Part shown: piece by piece, positions 55,563 through 64,000 of the stretch
How the letters are laid out: each line of letters begins with the position of its first letter
Numbering within the stretch: the first letter of the stretch is position 1
Source: Arachis hypogaea
Lineage: Eukaryota > Streptophyta > Magnoliopsida > Fabales > Fabaceae
Length of the DNA stretch: 64,000 nucleotides
Reading direction: 5' to 3'
Assembly: GCF_003086295.3 (NCBI RefSeq)
Contig: NC_092041.1
Span: 99,411,827-99,475,826, forward strand
The notes under the pieces: generated by a model
The model's input: only the letters and a program-made list of their open reading frames with translations
Databases searched by the model: none
Told to the model about the DNA's origin: nothing
Program-made: the position numbers and the translations under genes

Positions 55563-57213
55563 TGTGGTAGGCTTAGAGAAGGGGGGTTGAATCTATGCCT
55601 TTCTTTTAAGTTGCTGTTATTACTCTTTTAAAACAGATTTGCAATTCTGATTCTGTTTGAACTCAGCAGCAGAAATTTATGAGACAAATTATTTTTGTCT
55701 CATGATTATCAGAAAACAGAACACAGTAGAGAAGAGAAAAGCTAACACCAGCAAGTATCCTGGTTCGGTTGCCTTGTGTTATGCAACCTACATCCAGTCT
55801 CCTCCACAACTATGGAAGAATTTCACTATAGTTAACAGTATTACATACACCAATAACACTGGATTGACCCAATCCTTTCACACTCAAGTTCTAACCTAAT
55901 TTGACATTGGCTATGCTAATACCTAACTATTCACTCTTAGTGCTAACCCAACTAAGAAAGGGATACCTTACAGGTACAAGATACAAGACATAGACATACC
56001 TAAAGAAATTAGAAAAATAACTCTAGGCTTTTCTCTCAAGTGTATCACTCAGCCTTTTTCCACTCATGGCTTTTACTTGAGCTTTCTCACAATGCCTTTT
56101 CTCACAAGAAATTACAAAAAGATATACTTAGAAAAGTACATTACAATCAGTAAAACATGAAGGAGATTGACTTCATCAATAGCCTCTTTTGCTATGTGAA
56201 AAACCAGCTTTGCAAACCTCTGATTTAGTTCTTCAGTATTGGCCGAATGCTTCTTTGATAGAAAGCATTATCCAAGTAGAGGAACTTCACAGGGAATACT
56301 TCACAGAACACAACTCTCAAACTCTGGTTTTCTCTCCTTGTTTCTGAATGAGCAAGAAGTCTTCTTTTATTCTCCTTGCATGTTGCTGGGATTTTCTTCC
56401 AAGGTCAACACCTTGAGCCTTGAGCTTCACCAACCCACATTTTCACTTTTCCTCTTTAATCCTCAGAGTAGAAACTTTGCTTCTGACTTCCTCATCTTGA
56501 CCGAAAGTCATAAAACAGCAACCATAGAAATCTTCTCATGGTCAACTTGATCTTAGCCATTGAAAAACTACTTGGTCCCCAAGTATCACTTGTGACCGTA
56601 GATGTGAAGCAGAATAGGGCAGAGAACAACTTTCCCTTGAATCCCATTTTTGGATAGAGCAGAGAGTTGGGAAGAAAAGAAGAAGATCTGATGCATGCAA
56701 GATGAGATGGATTACCTTTAACCTAAGCTTGATTTGGTTTGGGTTTTCTGTTTTAGCTTCTGTGCTTCAAGCTTAAACTTTCTCTTTCTTGCTTCTTTGG
56801 TTACTAGCTTAGGGAGGAAGCTTTTTCTCTTTCTCTTTCTTACTTTTCTGAAGCCTTGATGTGACTTGATTAGAGAGGAGAGGAACGTTGCTTTTGGTTA
56901 AGTAAAAGAGAGGGATTTGCATTTCTAAAACCAGATCGGGCTTGGATTGGTTGTTGGTATGCTTGGCCTGATTTAATTTCTTTGGCTTCTTTCTTTGCTT
57001 TTGCTTGGGCTCTTTATTTTGCTTTCAACCCAATATTCTTGCTGATTTCTTTTGTTTGATGTTGGGCTGCTGCAACTTAATTAAGGCCTGCAACATAATA
57101 ATAAATAATTAGCAACATATACTCATTAATTAATTTATCAACACTAATTATTTATTTTGCCAAAAATAATGTTTGTGATTACTAATTATTTTAGTTAATT
57201 TCTTAACTCAACA
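55563..57213 (-). repeat. 3' LTR of element E
   Basis: On the minus strand it begins TGTTGAGTTAAG right after a purine run and ends near CCTACCACA, after the family phrase TTCAACCCCCCCTTCTC. About 1650 bases. The outer (left) end is uncertain by about ten bases because the partner LTR is not in view. Confidence 0.7.
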
Positions 57214-57810
57214 ATCTCCCCCTTGATGACAAACATAATTTAAGCAATAATAAAAAAGAAATATATTTGAGTAAGGTTTAGAAACTCCCTTTGATTTTTG
57301 TCATTTGCTCTTATGTTGCTCCCCCTTTCCTTTTCAAGATTAGCCCCCCTGAATTTGTGCTTTCCTCTTGGTTCCTAATTTTCTTTGATTTTAAAGAGAG
57401 CACAATAAAGAGCTAAAATATATTTATCTTGGCTAAGGGATATCAGTTAAGCAACATCACATAATCAGCCCAACATCAAGCTAATACCATCAGCAAACTG
57501 ATTCAACATGTGAAATCAAGTTTTAATGCAGCAAAAATCTCAGAAGAAGTACTTGAATCTATTATCCTATTGCTATTACTCCCCCTTTTGTCATCAAGGG
57601 TAGATAATAAGCAAGATCAACAAAAACATAGTCTTGCATCCTACAGAAAAGAGTTAGTCTATAGTGCAAAGTACTGACTAAACTACCAAAGGTGCAGCAA
57701 TATCTAGAGTTATTACAGTCATCCAAAATAAAACAGTTCAAAAGTAGTTAAAGAAGCAGAATTCATGAGACAAAAAGAGAGCAGCAGCAGCAGTTTTTAT
57801 GAGACAAATC
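57214..57810 (-). promoter_or_regulatory. Repeated polypurine tracts of element E
   Basis: Pyrimidine runs on the plus strand at 57215-57223 (TCTCCCCCT), 57316-57327 (GCTCCCCCTTTC), 57344-57351 and 57577-57587 (ACTCCCCCTTT) are purine tracts on the element's strand. Two are followed by TGATGACA or TGTCATCA-like text. Multiplied tracts before the 3' LTR are a known Sirevirus trait. Confidence 0.65.
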
Positions 57811-58398
57811 CTAGGCATCAGAACCATTTCCCTCCGAAGCATCTTCCTCCTCAACATCAGTGGCAATGTCTTCATCATGTTGAAGATTATCGATGAAGGT
57901 CATGAGCACAGCCACCCTATCCCTTGATTTTTTCAGGAAGTTCTCATGCTTGCTTGCTAGTTTCCTTTGTTCCTTGCTTATGGCAATCATGTGATTTGAT
58001 TGTGATACAAACTCTTGAGCGACATCCTTCACCACATTCAGCAAAGCGGATTTCTTCCCAGTAGAAATGGAAGTACCGTCAGTGGAAGGAGGAGGAGAGT
58101 CATCTGGGATGTACTCTTCATCATCATCATCTAGAACCACTCTCTCAGATCTAGTTGGTCCTTTTTGCTGTTTCACTGAACCACCCCCTTTTAGGTATGA
58201 ATGTCTGTTTTCATAATCCTCATTTGACTGGTCAACACCAAAATTTTCAAATATGCAAGTTAAAAACATGTCATAAGGTAGTGCTTTATCTTTCACACTT
58301 CTAACAGAATCAAACATGTATCTAGCCATCAAATAGGCAAAAGAGATTTATGTTTTAGTGATTAGGGCATACAAAACAAGTGTGTCCGTGTAAGAAAC

Positions 58399-59836
58399 TG
58401 ATAAACCTCGTTTTGACGGTTTATCTTGCATTGATTTTAAGAGATTTTAATACCTTTTACCCTCATTTATCCATTGAATTAGCATAGTTTTGTGATTGTC
58501 TCCTTATTTGTGCTTAGATGTGAAAACATACTTTTTAGGACTTAAAATAGCTAAATCTAATTCTCCTTGATTCCATTAGATGCCTTGATATGTTTGTTAG
58601 TGATTTCAGGTTGAAAAGGCTAGGAATGGATCAAAGGAGTGAAGAGGGAAAGCATGCAAAGTGGAGAAATCATGAAAAGTCAAAGAAGTTGAACTTGCTC
58701 ATGGACGCGCGCGCGCACCTGGCGCTTGCGCGCACCTTGCGAATCACCCCATGGACGCGTACACGTGTTGTGCGCGTACGCGTCGGTGCTGGTTTATGAT
58801 TTTTTAATGAAAACGTGACCAACGAATTCTCAAGGGTTGTGGCGCCTAAACTGCTATTTAAAGCCAAGGATTGAAGAGCAAAGGGAGATTAGTTCATTTT
58901 CACTCATTAGGATTAGTTTAGAAGTAGTTTCTAGAGAGAGAAGCTCTCACTTCTCTCTAGGATTAGGATTAAGATTAGGTTTAGTTCTTAGATCTTGGTT
59001 TTCATTCATTCATTCTTCTACTTCTACTTCTCAATTCCTTGTTGTTAGATTCATTCTTCTTCTATTCTTTTGTTGTAATTTCCTTTATGTTGTTCTTATA
59101 CTTTGTTGTAGATCTACTATTGTTCCTTCCATTTTCTTTCAATTCAATAAGAGGTAATTCATAATAATTGTTCTTCTTTGCTTTACTATTGTTGATCTCT
59201 TGCCTTTGTAGTTAGATCTCTCTTTAATTCTTGCAATTTATGTTGTTTACTTTTATTGCCTTTTATGTGTTTGTTGAAATGCCTCTTCTAGATATAGTAT
59301 AGATTTTGTTCCTCTTGGCCTAGGTAGAGTAATTAGTGACACTTGAGTTATCTAATTCCTTTGTTGATTGGAAATTGGAGAGATTGCTAATTGGTTTGGA
59401 GTGCACTAAAGCTAGTCTTTCCTTGGGAGTTGGCTAGGACTTGTGGCTCAAGTCAATTCATCCACTTGACTTTCCTTTATTTAGTAAGGGTTAACTAAGT
59501 GGTAGCAATGAACAATTCTCATCACAATTGAGAAGGATAACTAGGATAGGACTTCTAATTTTCATACCTTGCCAAGAGCCTTTTATAGTTGTTAGTTTAT
59601 TTTCATTGCCATTTACTTTCATGCTTCTTATCCAAAACCCTAAAATACATTTCTAACCAATAACAAGACACTTTATTGTAATTCCTAGGGAGAACGACCC
59701 GAGGTTTGAATACTTCAGTTTATAAATTTTAGGGGTTTGTACTAGTGACAAACAACTTTTTGTATGAAAGGATTATTGTTTGGTTTAGGAACTATACTTT
59801 ACAACGAGATTTCATTAGTGAAATTCTAAACCATCA
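58399..59836 (+). mobile_element. Solo LTR G (TGATAAACCTC family)
   Basis: About 1438 bases, TG and CA ends, aligned over its length with LTR H at 40232-41667 in opposite orientation. No internal part is present. Flanks (GAAAC left, AAAAAC right) are similar but not equal, so the target duplication is imperfect or the end is off by a base. A TATA-like TATTTAAAG lies at 58854-58862. Confidence 0.75.
58703..58787 (+). repeat. CGCG/ACGCGT word island in LTR G
   Basis: GGACGCGCGCGCGCACC, GGCGCTTGCGCGCACC, GGACGCGTACACGTG and GCGCGTACGCGTCGG lie 65-150 bases before the TATA-like box. It is the counterpart of the island in LTR H, with different exact words. Confidence 0.85.
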
Positions 59837-60806
59837 AAAAACCAATCATCAAAAACCCTTTGATATGAACCACTTTGAGGAATTAAGATGTGGTTGATAA
59901 TACGATGCAACTGAACACGTTCATATCCTAGGGCTTTGTGAGTGGGTGTGATGCCATCAATTAAAGAAACATGTTTACAAATGTGAGCCAGAGCATCATG
60001 GTAAGAGATACCAACACCTTCATCCCACTTCACAGATGTATAAGCACACGGCCCAACATCAGTGTACTTCAAGGAAGCACTGATGGTTTCATTATTCAAG
60101 ATAATGTCTCTGCCCTTAACATAAGAATGCACACTTCCTTCATGGTAAGTCATGTTTGCATAAAATTCTTTGACTAACTGAGGATAAATAGGTTTTTTGA
60201 TTTTGAAAAGGTGATTCCAGTCTAAAAATTCCAGATTTTCAACAAAAGGAAAACCTTTCTTTTTCAAATCAGGTAAATCAGCAAGAAAAGAGGGACATAG
60301 ATTACGGCACTGAATAACTCCCTCATAAAAGTCATGGTTCATGGCAGATTTGAAACGATGGGGTTATAGTCTGAGTGAGATGTCATGAAGTGTGATTTGT
60401 AAGCAAAAGGGTCAATATCGGGTTCTCTAACAGATTTGAGAGGGAGATGAGAGTTACCTCGTTGAGAGCACACAGGAACCGACCTGGATTTGGGTTGTGT
60501 TGGTTCGGGAACAGGTTCCTCAGGCGCCGGACGTTTGCCCTTAGAGGAGCTAGGCTTCGCAGAACCAGGTTTTGAGGAGCCTGGCTTGGAAGTTGTGGCC
60601 TTTGGTGGTGGTTTCGGCTTGGCAGGAGCAGGGTACCTCGGTGTAGTCTTGGTCCGTGCCATGGGAGAAGTGCGAGGAGGAGAGGTAGGAGGAGAAGGTG
60701 ATGGAGTAAAAGTGGTGTCTTGAGAACGAGTTGATGGTCTAGGATATCCTGGAAGTTTATGAATTTTCTCACGTGGTGCTCTTTTGGCAATAACTTTCTT
60801 CCCCAT

Positions 60807-61338
60807 TTTTGGTTAGATTTAGGCTTTTGATGGAAGAGAGACAGTGGAGTGAGAGGGAAGAAACCGAAGGGTTGAGGAGAAGTTATGGAGGGAAGAGAGG
60901 GAGTGTTGGTAACCGTACCCAAAAGTGGATTTCCAAAATCATGCAACTGCATCACCTTTTGAAATGACATGAAAAGACCTGACCTCATAAAATTAAGATT
61001 TGATTTGATTTGAAAATAAAACAGGAAATGAATTTTAAATTTTGAAAAACCAAAAAAATAAACTGAAAAATCTTTTTGGATTATAAACATTAAATGAAAA
61101 ATTATTAAAAATAAACACACAGCCCATCAACCAAAAATGTAACATTCACATATGGGCCCAGAGAAAGTTGGATTTAAGGAAACACAATGGACCACTCTAG
61201 ATCTGATTTTGAGGTTGGCCCAGATTATCTTTCATTTGAAACAAGCCAAGAACACGCTGGCTTGATGGAGACGTTCATCACCTGCCCAGAATTGTCTCAA
61301 TACCTGTTTATGAGACAAAAAAATCTCCAGCAAATACA
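60807..61338 (-). other. Spacer between pol and the extra gene of element E
   Basis: Non-coding. A long minus-strand frame (60383-61120) overlaps the extra gene in another frame and is a shadow. Confidence 0.5.
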
Positions 61339-62188
61339 TCAGCAATTTTCAAATAAAGAATCATAACTTAAAATTCCTAGACAAGTCCTAAGCATACAGA
61401 ATCTGTCCTCAGCTAATGGTTTTGTAAAAATATCTGCTAATTGCTCATCAGATTTAACAAATTGAATACTAATATTCCCTTTTTGGACATGTTCTCTTAT
61501 TGAGTGAAATTTCACTTTAATATGCTTCGTCCTTGAGTGCAAAACTGGATTTTTAGAAATATTAATGGCACTCATATTATCACACCTCAAGGGAATATTT
61601 TTAGCCTTTAATTTGTAATCAGCAAGCTGTGTTTTTAACCATAAAAGTTGAGAACAACAAGAAGAAGCAGCTATATACTCAGCCTCTGCAGTGGATAAGG
61701 TCACTGTTGGTTGCTTCTTACTTGACCAAACATTTAAGAACTTTCCAAGGAAGCAACATAAACCAGAAGTGCTCCTTCTATCAACTCTATCACCAGCAAA
61801 ATCTGCATCACAATAACCAACTGCAGAAAAATCATCAATCTTAGGATACCATAGACCAAAATTGGATGTGCCATGAACATATCTAATGATCCTTTTAACT
61901 ATAGAAAGATGTGACTCTTTAGGTTTGGATTGGAACCTAGAACACAATCCAACACTTTGCACAATATCGGGTCTATAGGAAGTTAAGTACATAAGAGAAC
62001 TAATCATTCCTCTATACCTAGTCTCATCAACATCTTTCTCAGCTTCTCCCTTATCTAACTTAGAACTAGGATGCATGGGTGTTCCCATGGGTTTGGCATT
62101 TTCCATACCAAATTTCTTAACTAATTCCTTGGCATACTTTTTTTGATGAATGAAAATACCTTTTTCAGTTTGTTTAATTTGTAAATCA
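61339..62188 (-). pseudogene. pol: pol of element E: end of reverse transcriptase and RNase H
   Basis: Ty1/copia type. Starting at the cut, LQIKQTEKGIFIHQKKYAKE is the end of the reverse transcriptase palm and thumb. RNase H follows with YCDADFAGDRVDRRSTSG, TLSTAEAEYIAASSC and RCDNMSAINISKNPVLHSRT, ending DIFTKPLAEDRF and a stop at 61339. No internal stop is seen in this part. The codons above 62188 belong to the LTR of element F. The catalytic YVDD and all upstream domains lie past F, outside the window. Confidence 0.88.
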
Positions 62189-62619
62189 TGTTGCTTGTAT
62201 GTGAAGTTTGTATTCATAGGTTTTGATGAATGACAAACCAACAAACGACATGAAAGACAAACCAACAAACAACTTGAATGAACAAGCATGATTGAAAGAT
62301 CAACCAACATTCAACGTTGAGGAATGAAGAGTTGAAAGCAACACAACAACAACAAGAAACTCAAGTCCACAACATTTGAAGACAAGTATAGTGTCTTAGG
62401 ACTTAGGTAACTTCTTGTTAAGAACCAATTGCTAAACCTCTCAACACACACTCACAAAATGTTTTGATTATCATATCATATGCACATCTTGCAATTCGAT
62501 GCTAGCCAAATGGTTTAAAACTTGTCTTTCAAAGGTACAAAAGCATAGGAATTGACTCCAACAAGTTTGAGATCAATCCTAAGCATTTTGAAGTGATTTT
62601 AAGCCATTCTTTAAGGTTT

Positions 62620-62772
62620 GCATCGATGCACACTCATCTTGCATCGATGCAAAGCATGCAACGACTTGTTGCATCGATGCAAAGATGTTTGCATCGATGC
62701 AACCTAGCTGAAAATTCAAATTTCAGCGTCAAAGACACATTTGCATCGATGCAAAGTGTTATGCATCGATGC
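62620..62772 (+). repeat. Six perfect copies of GCATCGATGC
   Basis: The 10-base perfect palindrome occurs at 62620, 62641, 62671, 62691, 62743 and 62763. Copies fall in pairs about 20-21 bases apart, that is two turns of DNA. The cluster ends about 90 bases before the TATA box. Confidence 0.97.
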
Positions 62773-62860
62773 AAATAATTCAAAAACATAAAAAACGGCT
62801 AGTTTTGACATAAAGGCTTCATCCCATTAATTCCCCAACGTTTCTAAGGTTTGGGGAATC

Positions 62861-62867
62861 TATAAAT
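62861..62867 (+). promoter_or_regulatory. TATA box of LTR F
   Basis: TATAAAT in the context CTATAAATAGATGG, a good plant TATA match, places transcription start near 62895. Confidence 0.75.
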
Positions 62868-63700
62868 AGATGGATTGAAGCCTTATTTCACTGACTTGAA
62901 TTTTTGAAAACTATCTTGTTCATATTCTTTTATTCTACACTTTTTTAAGGTGTTATAATACACAATTTGAGAGAGAAATATCAATTGGTTCAATAGTGCT
63001 AAACTTGTAATCATACACTCTTCTAGAGAGTACTCATTTCATCTCAACAATTCCTTGAGAATTGTTTTCTTATACACTTTGTAAATTGGAGTGTGATCTC
63101 CAAGGTTGAGTCAAGAGTTATAAACACTATAGTCGGTGAGGATACCAAAGAGGTATACTAAGTACTCAAGGAAAATCTTAGAGAAGGTATCTCTAAGTGG
63201 AGTGGGTTAGTATACGAGTGGTGATCATATACAGTGAGGTGTTAGAAACTAAGGACTCGGATTGTAAAAGGTTTTGCGCGAGCACCTTGAAGCTTGGCAA
63301 TAGTGGAACTTCTCAATTGCGATTGAGAAAGAAAGTGGACGTAGGACAAGGATTGTGCCGAACCACTCTAAATAGCGTTTGCATCTCTCCAAACTCATCT
63401 CTTCAATATTATTGTCTTTTACCTTTGAGCAAATAAATTGTGATCGAAAAGTAGCTTCGTAAGTACTTAAGGAGTGGCTTAAGTCCGATTGGTGAAAAGC
63501 TTGATCAATTTATTTGAGTTAGTGTCTATTGGAAAGTAAAAGCTCCTTATAAATGCTTAGCAATTGAGTTAAGCTCTTGGAAAAATACTAGTACAATAAC
63601 ACTTTTTGTATATTGTCTTTAACTTTCGTAAAAAGATTAATTGTTGTTGCAATACTCAATTCACCCCCCCTCTTGAGTAATTGTGCATAGGTTCTACAAG

Positions 63701-63712
63701 TGGTATCAGAGC
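63701..63712 (+). promoter_or_regulatory. Primer binding site of element F, initiator tRNA-Met
   Basis: TGGTATCAGAGC is the standard Ty1/copia primer site in plants and lies two bases after the LTR. Confidence 0.95.
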
Positions 63713-63752
63713 TTAACCCTTTGAAAGACTTAACCGTTTAAGGGAAAAGATC

Positions 63753-64000
63753 ATGGCAAACACAGGCTTTAACAACAACAACACTAGCGAAGGTAACTCA
63801 ACCGCTAGACCTCCTCTTTTTAGCGGAACAAATTACTCTTATTGGAAAAATAAGATGAGAATTTGGATCCGTTCTCAAGATGTGAGAATTTGGAAAGTGA
63901 TTGAGAATGGAAATCACATTCCAACAAAGACAACAAGTGCTAAAGAAGGAGAAGTCTCCGTCTCAAAGCAAGTACCGAAAGGAGAAGATGAATATAGTGA
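63753..64000 (+). CDS. gag: gag of element F, N-terminal part
   Basis: ATG at 63753, 40 bases after the primer site, and open to the window edge (82 codons). An Asn-rich start is followed by PPLFSGTNYSYWKNKMRIWI and a Trp near 27 residues on, the common opening of plant copia gag proteins. It would form the particle shell. No stop is visible, so this copy may be more intact than its neighbours. Confidence 0.85.
   Translation, partial: MANTGFNNNNTSEGNSTARPPLFSGTNYSYWKNKMRIWIRSQDVRIWKVIENGNHIPTKTTSAKEGEVSVSKQVPKGEDEYS

Larger units (their letters stand above)
57811..60806 (-). pseudogene. Extra gene after pol of element E, split by solo LTR G
   Basis: ATG at 60806. The first 150 residues are basic and Pro/Ser/Lys-rich. 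A one-base shift near 60360 leads into a globular part (DWNHLFKIKKPIYPQLVKEF, ANMTYHEGSVHSYVKG, PTHKALGYERVQLHRIINHI, LIPQSGSYQR). Solo LTR G (58399-59836) interrupts it. The end (TLVLYALITKT, ARYMFDSVRS, acidic tail DDDDEEYIPDD, stop 57811) follows after a TAA near 58346. It lies where SIRE-type elements have an env-like gene. However, I see no signal peptide or convincing membrane segment, and the text resembles the 'putative plant transposon protein' domain. Function unknown. Confidence 0.65.
55563..62188 (-). mobile_element. Sirevirus-like Ty1/copia element E, 5' part outside window
   Basis: Minus strand. 3' LTR 55563-57213, several polypurine tracts, an extra gene after pol (57811-60806) and the RT/RNase H end of pol (61339-62188). 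Element F has cut pol at 62188, and the rest should lie beyond the right edge. The extra gene after pol and the multiple tracts are typical of the Sirevirus (SIRE/Maximus) branch. Solo LTR G interrupts the extra gene. Confidence 0.8.
62189..63698 (+). repeat. 5' LTR of element F
   Basis: TGTTGCTTG at the left and GGTTCTACA at the right; 1510 bases. It contains short repeats of GACAAACCAACAAAC near 62232-62270, a six-copy palindrome cluster, a TATA box at 62861 and the C-rich phrase AATTCACCCCCCCTCTTG near its end, common in plant copia LTRs. Confidence 0.85.
62189..64000 (+). mobile_element. Ty1/copia element F, 5' part
   Basis: 5' LTR 62189-63698, initiator-Met primer site 63701 and the start of gag from 63753. 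It runs off the window. It entered the RT region of element E, and AATCA (62184-62188) is the expected target duplication. Confidence 0.85.

Noticed and set aside
60339..60342. ATGA overlap as a designed stop-restart between two genes
   Set aside because: The downstream frame continues upstream of that ATG in gene-like text, so a one-base deletion or insertion near 60360 is the better explanation.
60383..61120. 245-codon minus-strand open frame, hydrophobic start
   Set aside because: Overlaps the Pro/Lys-rich start of the Sirevirus extra gene in another frame. The overlap frame has ordinary family-like text, this one does not.
62620..62772. Regular short repeats as a CRISPR array
   Set aside because: Repeat is a 10-base palindrome with irregular 10-42 base gaps inside a plant LTR. 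No cas genes; the host is eukaryotic.

Overview
The window looks like gene-poor plant nuclear DNA, most likely from a legume and probably Arachis (peanut). The reasons are AT-rich non-coding DNA, GT-AG introns, one intact and typically plant nuclear gene, and many nested LTR retrotransposons. One LTR family starts TGATGAGCGGATAATTTATA and uses a tRNA-Asp-like primer site, which I recall from peanut FIDEL-type elements. The species call is from memory, not from a search.

Layout. 1-1172: end of an element with a gag-like frame that encodes Tyr-Gln-Glu-Pro repeats. 1173-6363: a pol-less FIDEL-like element whose right LTR is cut short. 6364-8137: the 3' end and 3' LTR of another Ty3-type family. 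8138-10866: mostly unassigned DNA. 10867-29839: a nest. The LTR of element D (minus strand) was entered by complete element A (12513-23203, target duplication GCACG) and by element C (23578-29839, cut off in integrase). 29840-31604: unassigned. 31605-42164: complete minus-strand element B (target duplication ACTAT), which carries a solo LTR (H, 40232-41667, duplication CCGCT) inside its gag. 42165-44281: AT-rich DNA and a gene leader. 44282-46972: an intact six-exon gene for a mitochondrial phosphate carrier. 46973-55562: intergenic DNA with SINE-like and MITE-like repeats, a fold-back repeat region and a cation-exchanger gene remnant. 55563-64000: a minus-strand Sirevirus-like Ty1/copia element (E), split by solo LTR G (58399-59836) and by a plus-strand copia element (F, from 62189) that runs off the window.

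How the parts work together. The only host gene I can defend is the phosphate carrier, which brings phosphate into the mitochondrial matrix for ATP synthesis. Everything else recognisable is retrotransposon machinery: gag, protease, reverse transcriptase, RNase H and integrase, nearly all broken by stops and frameshifts. Eleven in-frame stops read in B (six in pol, five in its antisense gene) and most of those in A lie where one C-to-T or G-to-A change in a Gln, Arg or Trp codon explains them. This is the pattern expected from methylated DNA.

Most interesting signals. (1) Seven LTRs of about six families each carry, just upstream of a TATA-like box, an island of short self-complementary words. 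The word differs between families and even between two homologous LTRs. (2) A and B each hold a complete antisense gene between pol and the 3' LTR, with its own pyrimidine-rich leader, leader intron and a coding intron at the same place. (3) One accessory domain appears in both a Ty3-type and a Ty1-type element.
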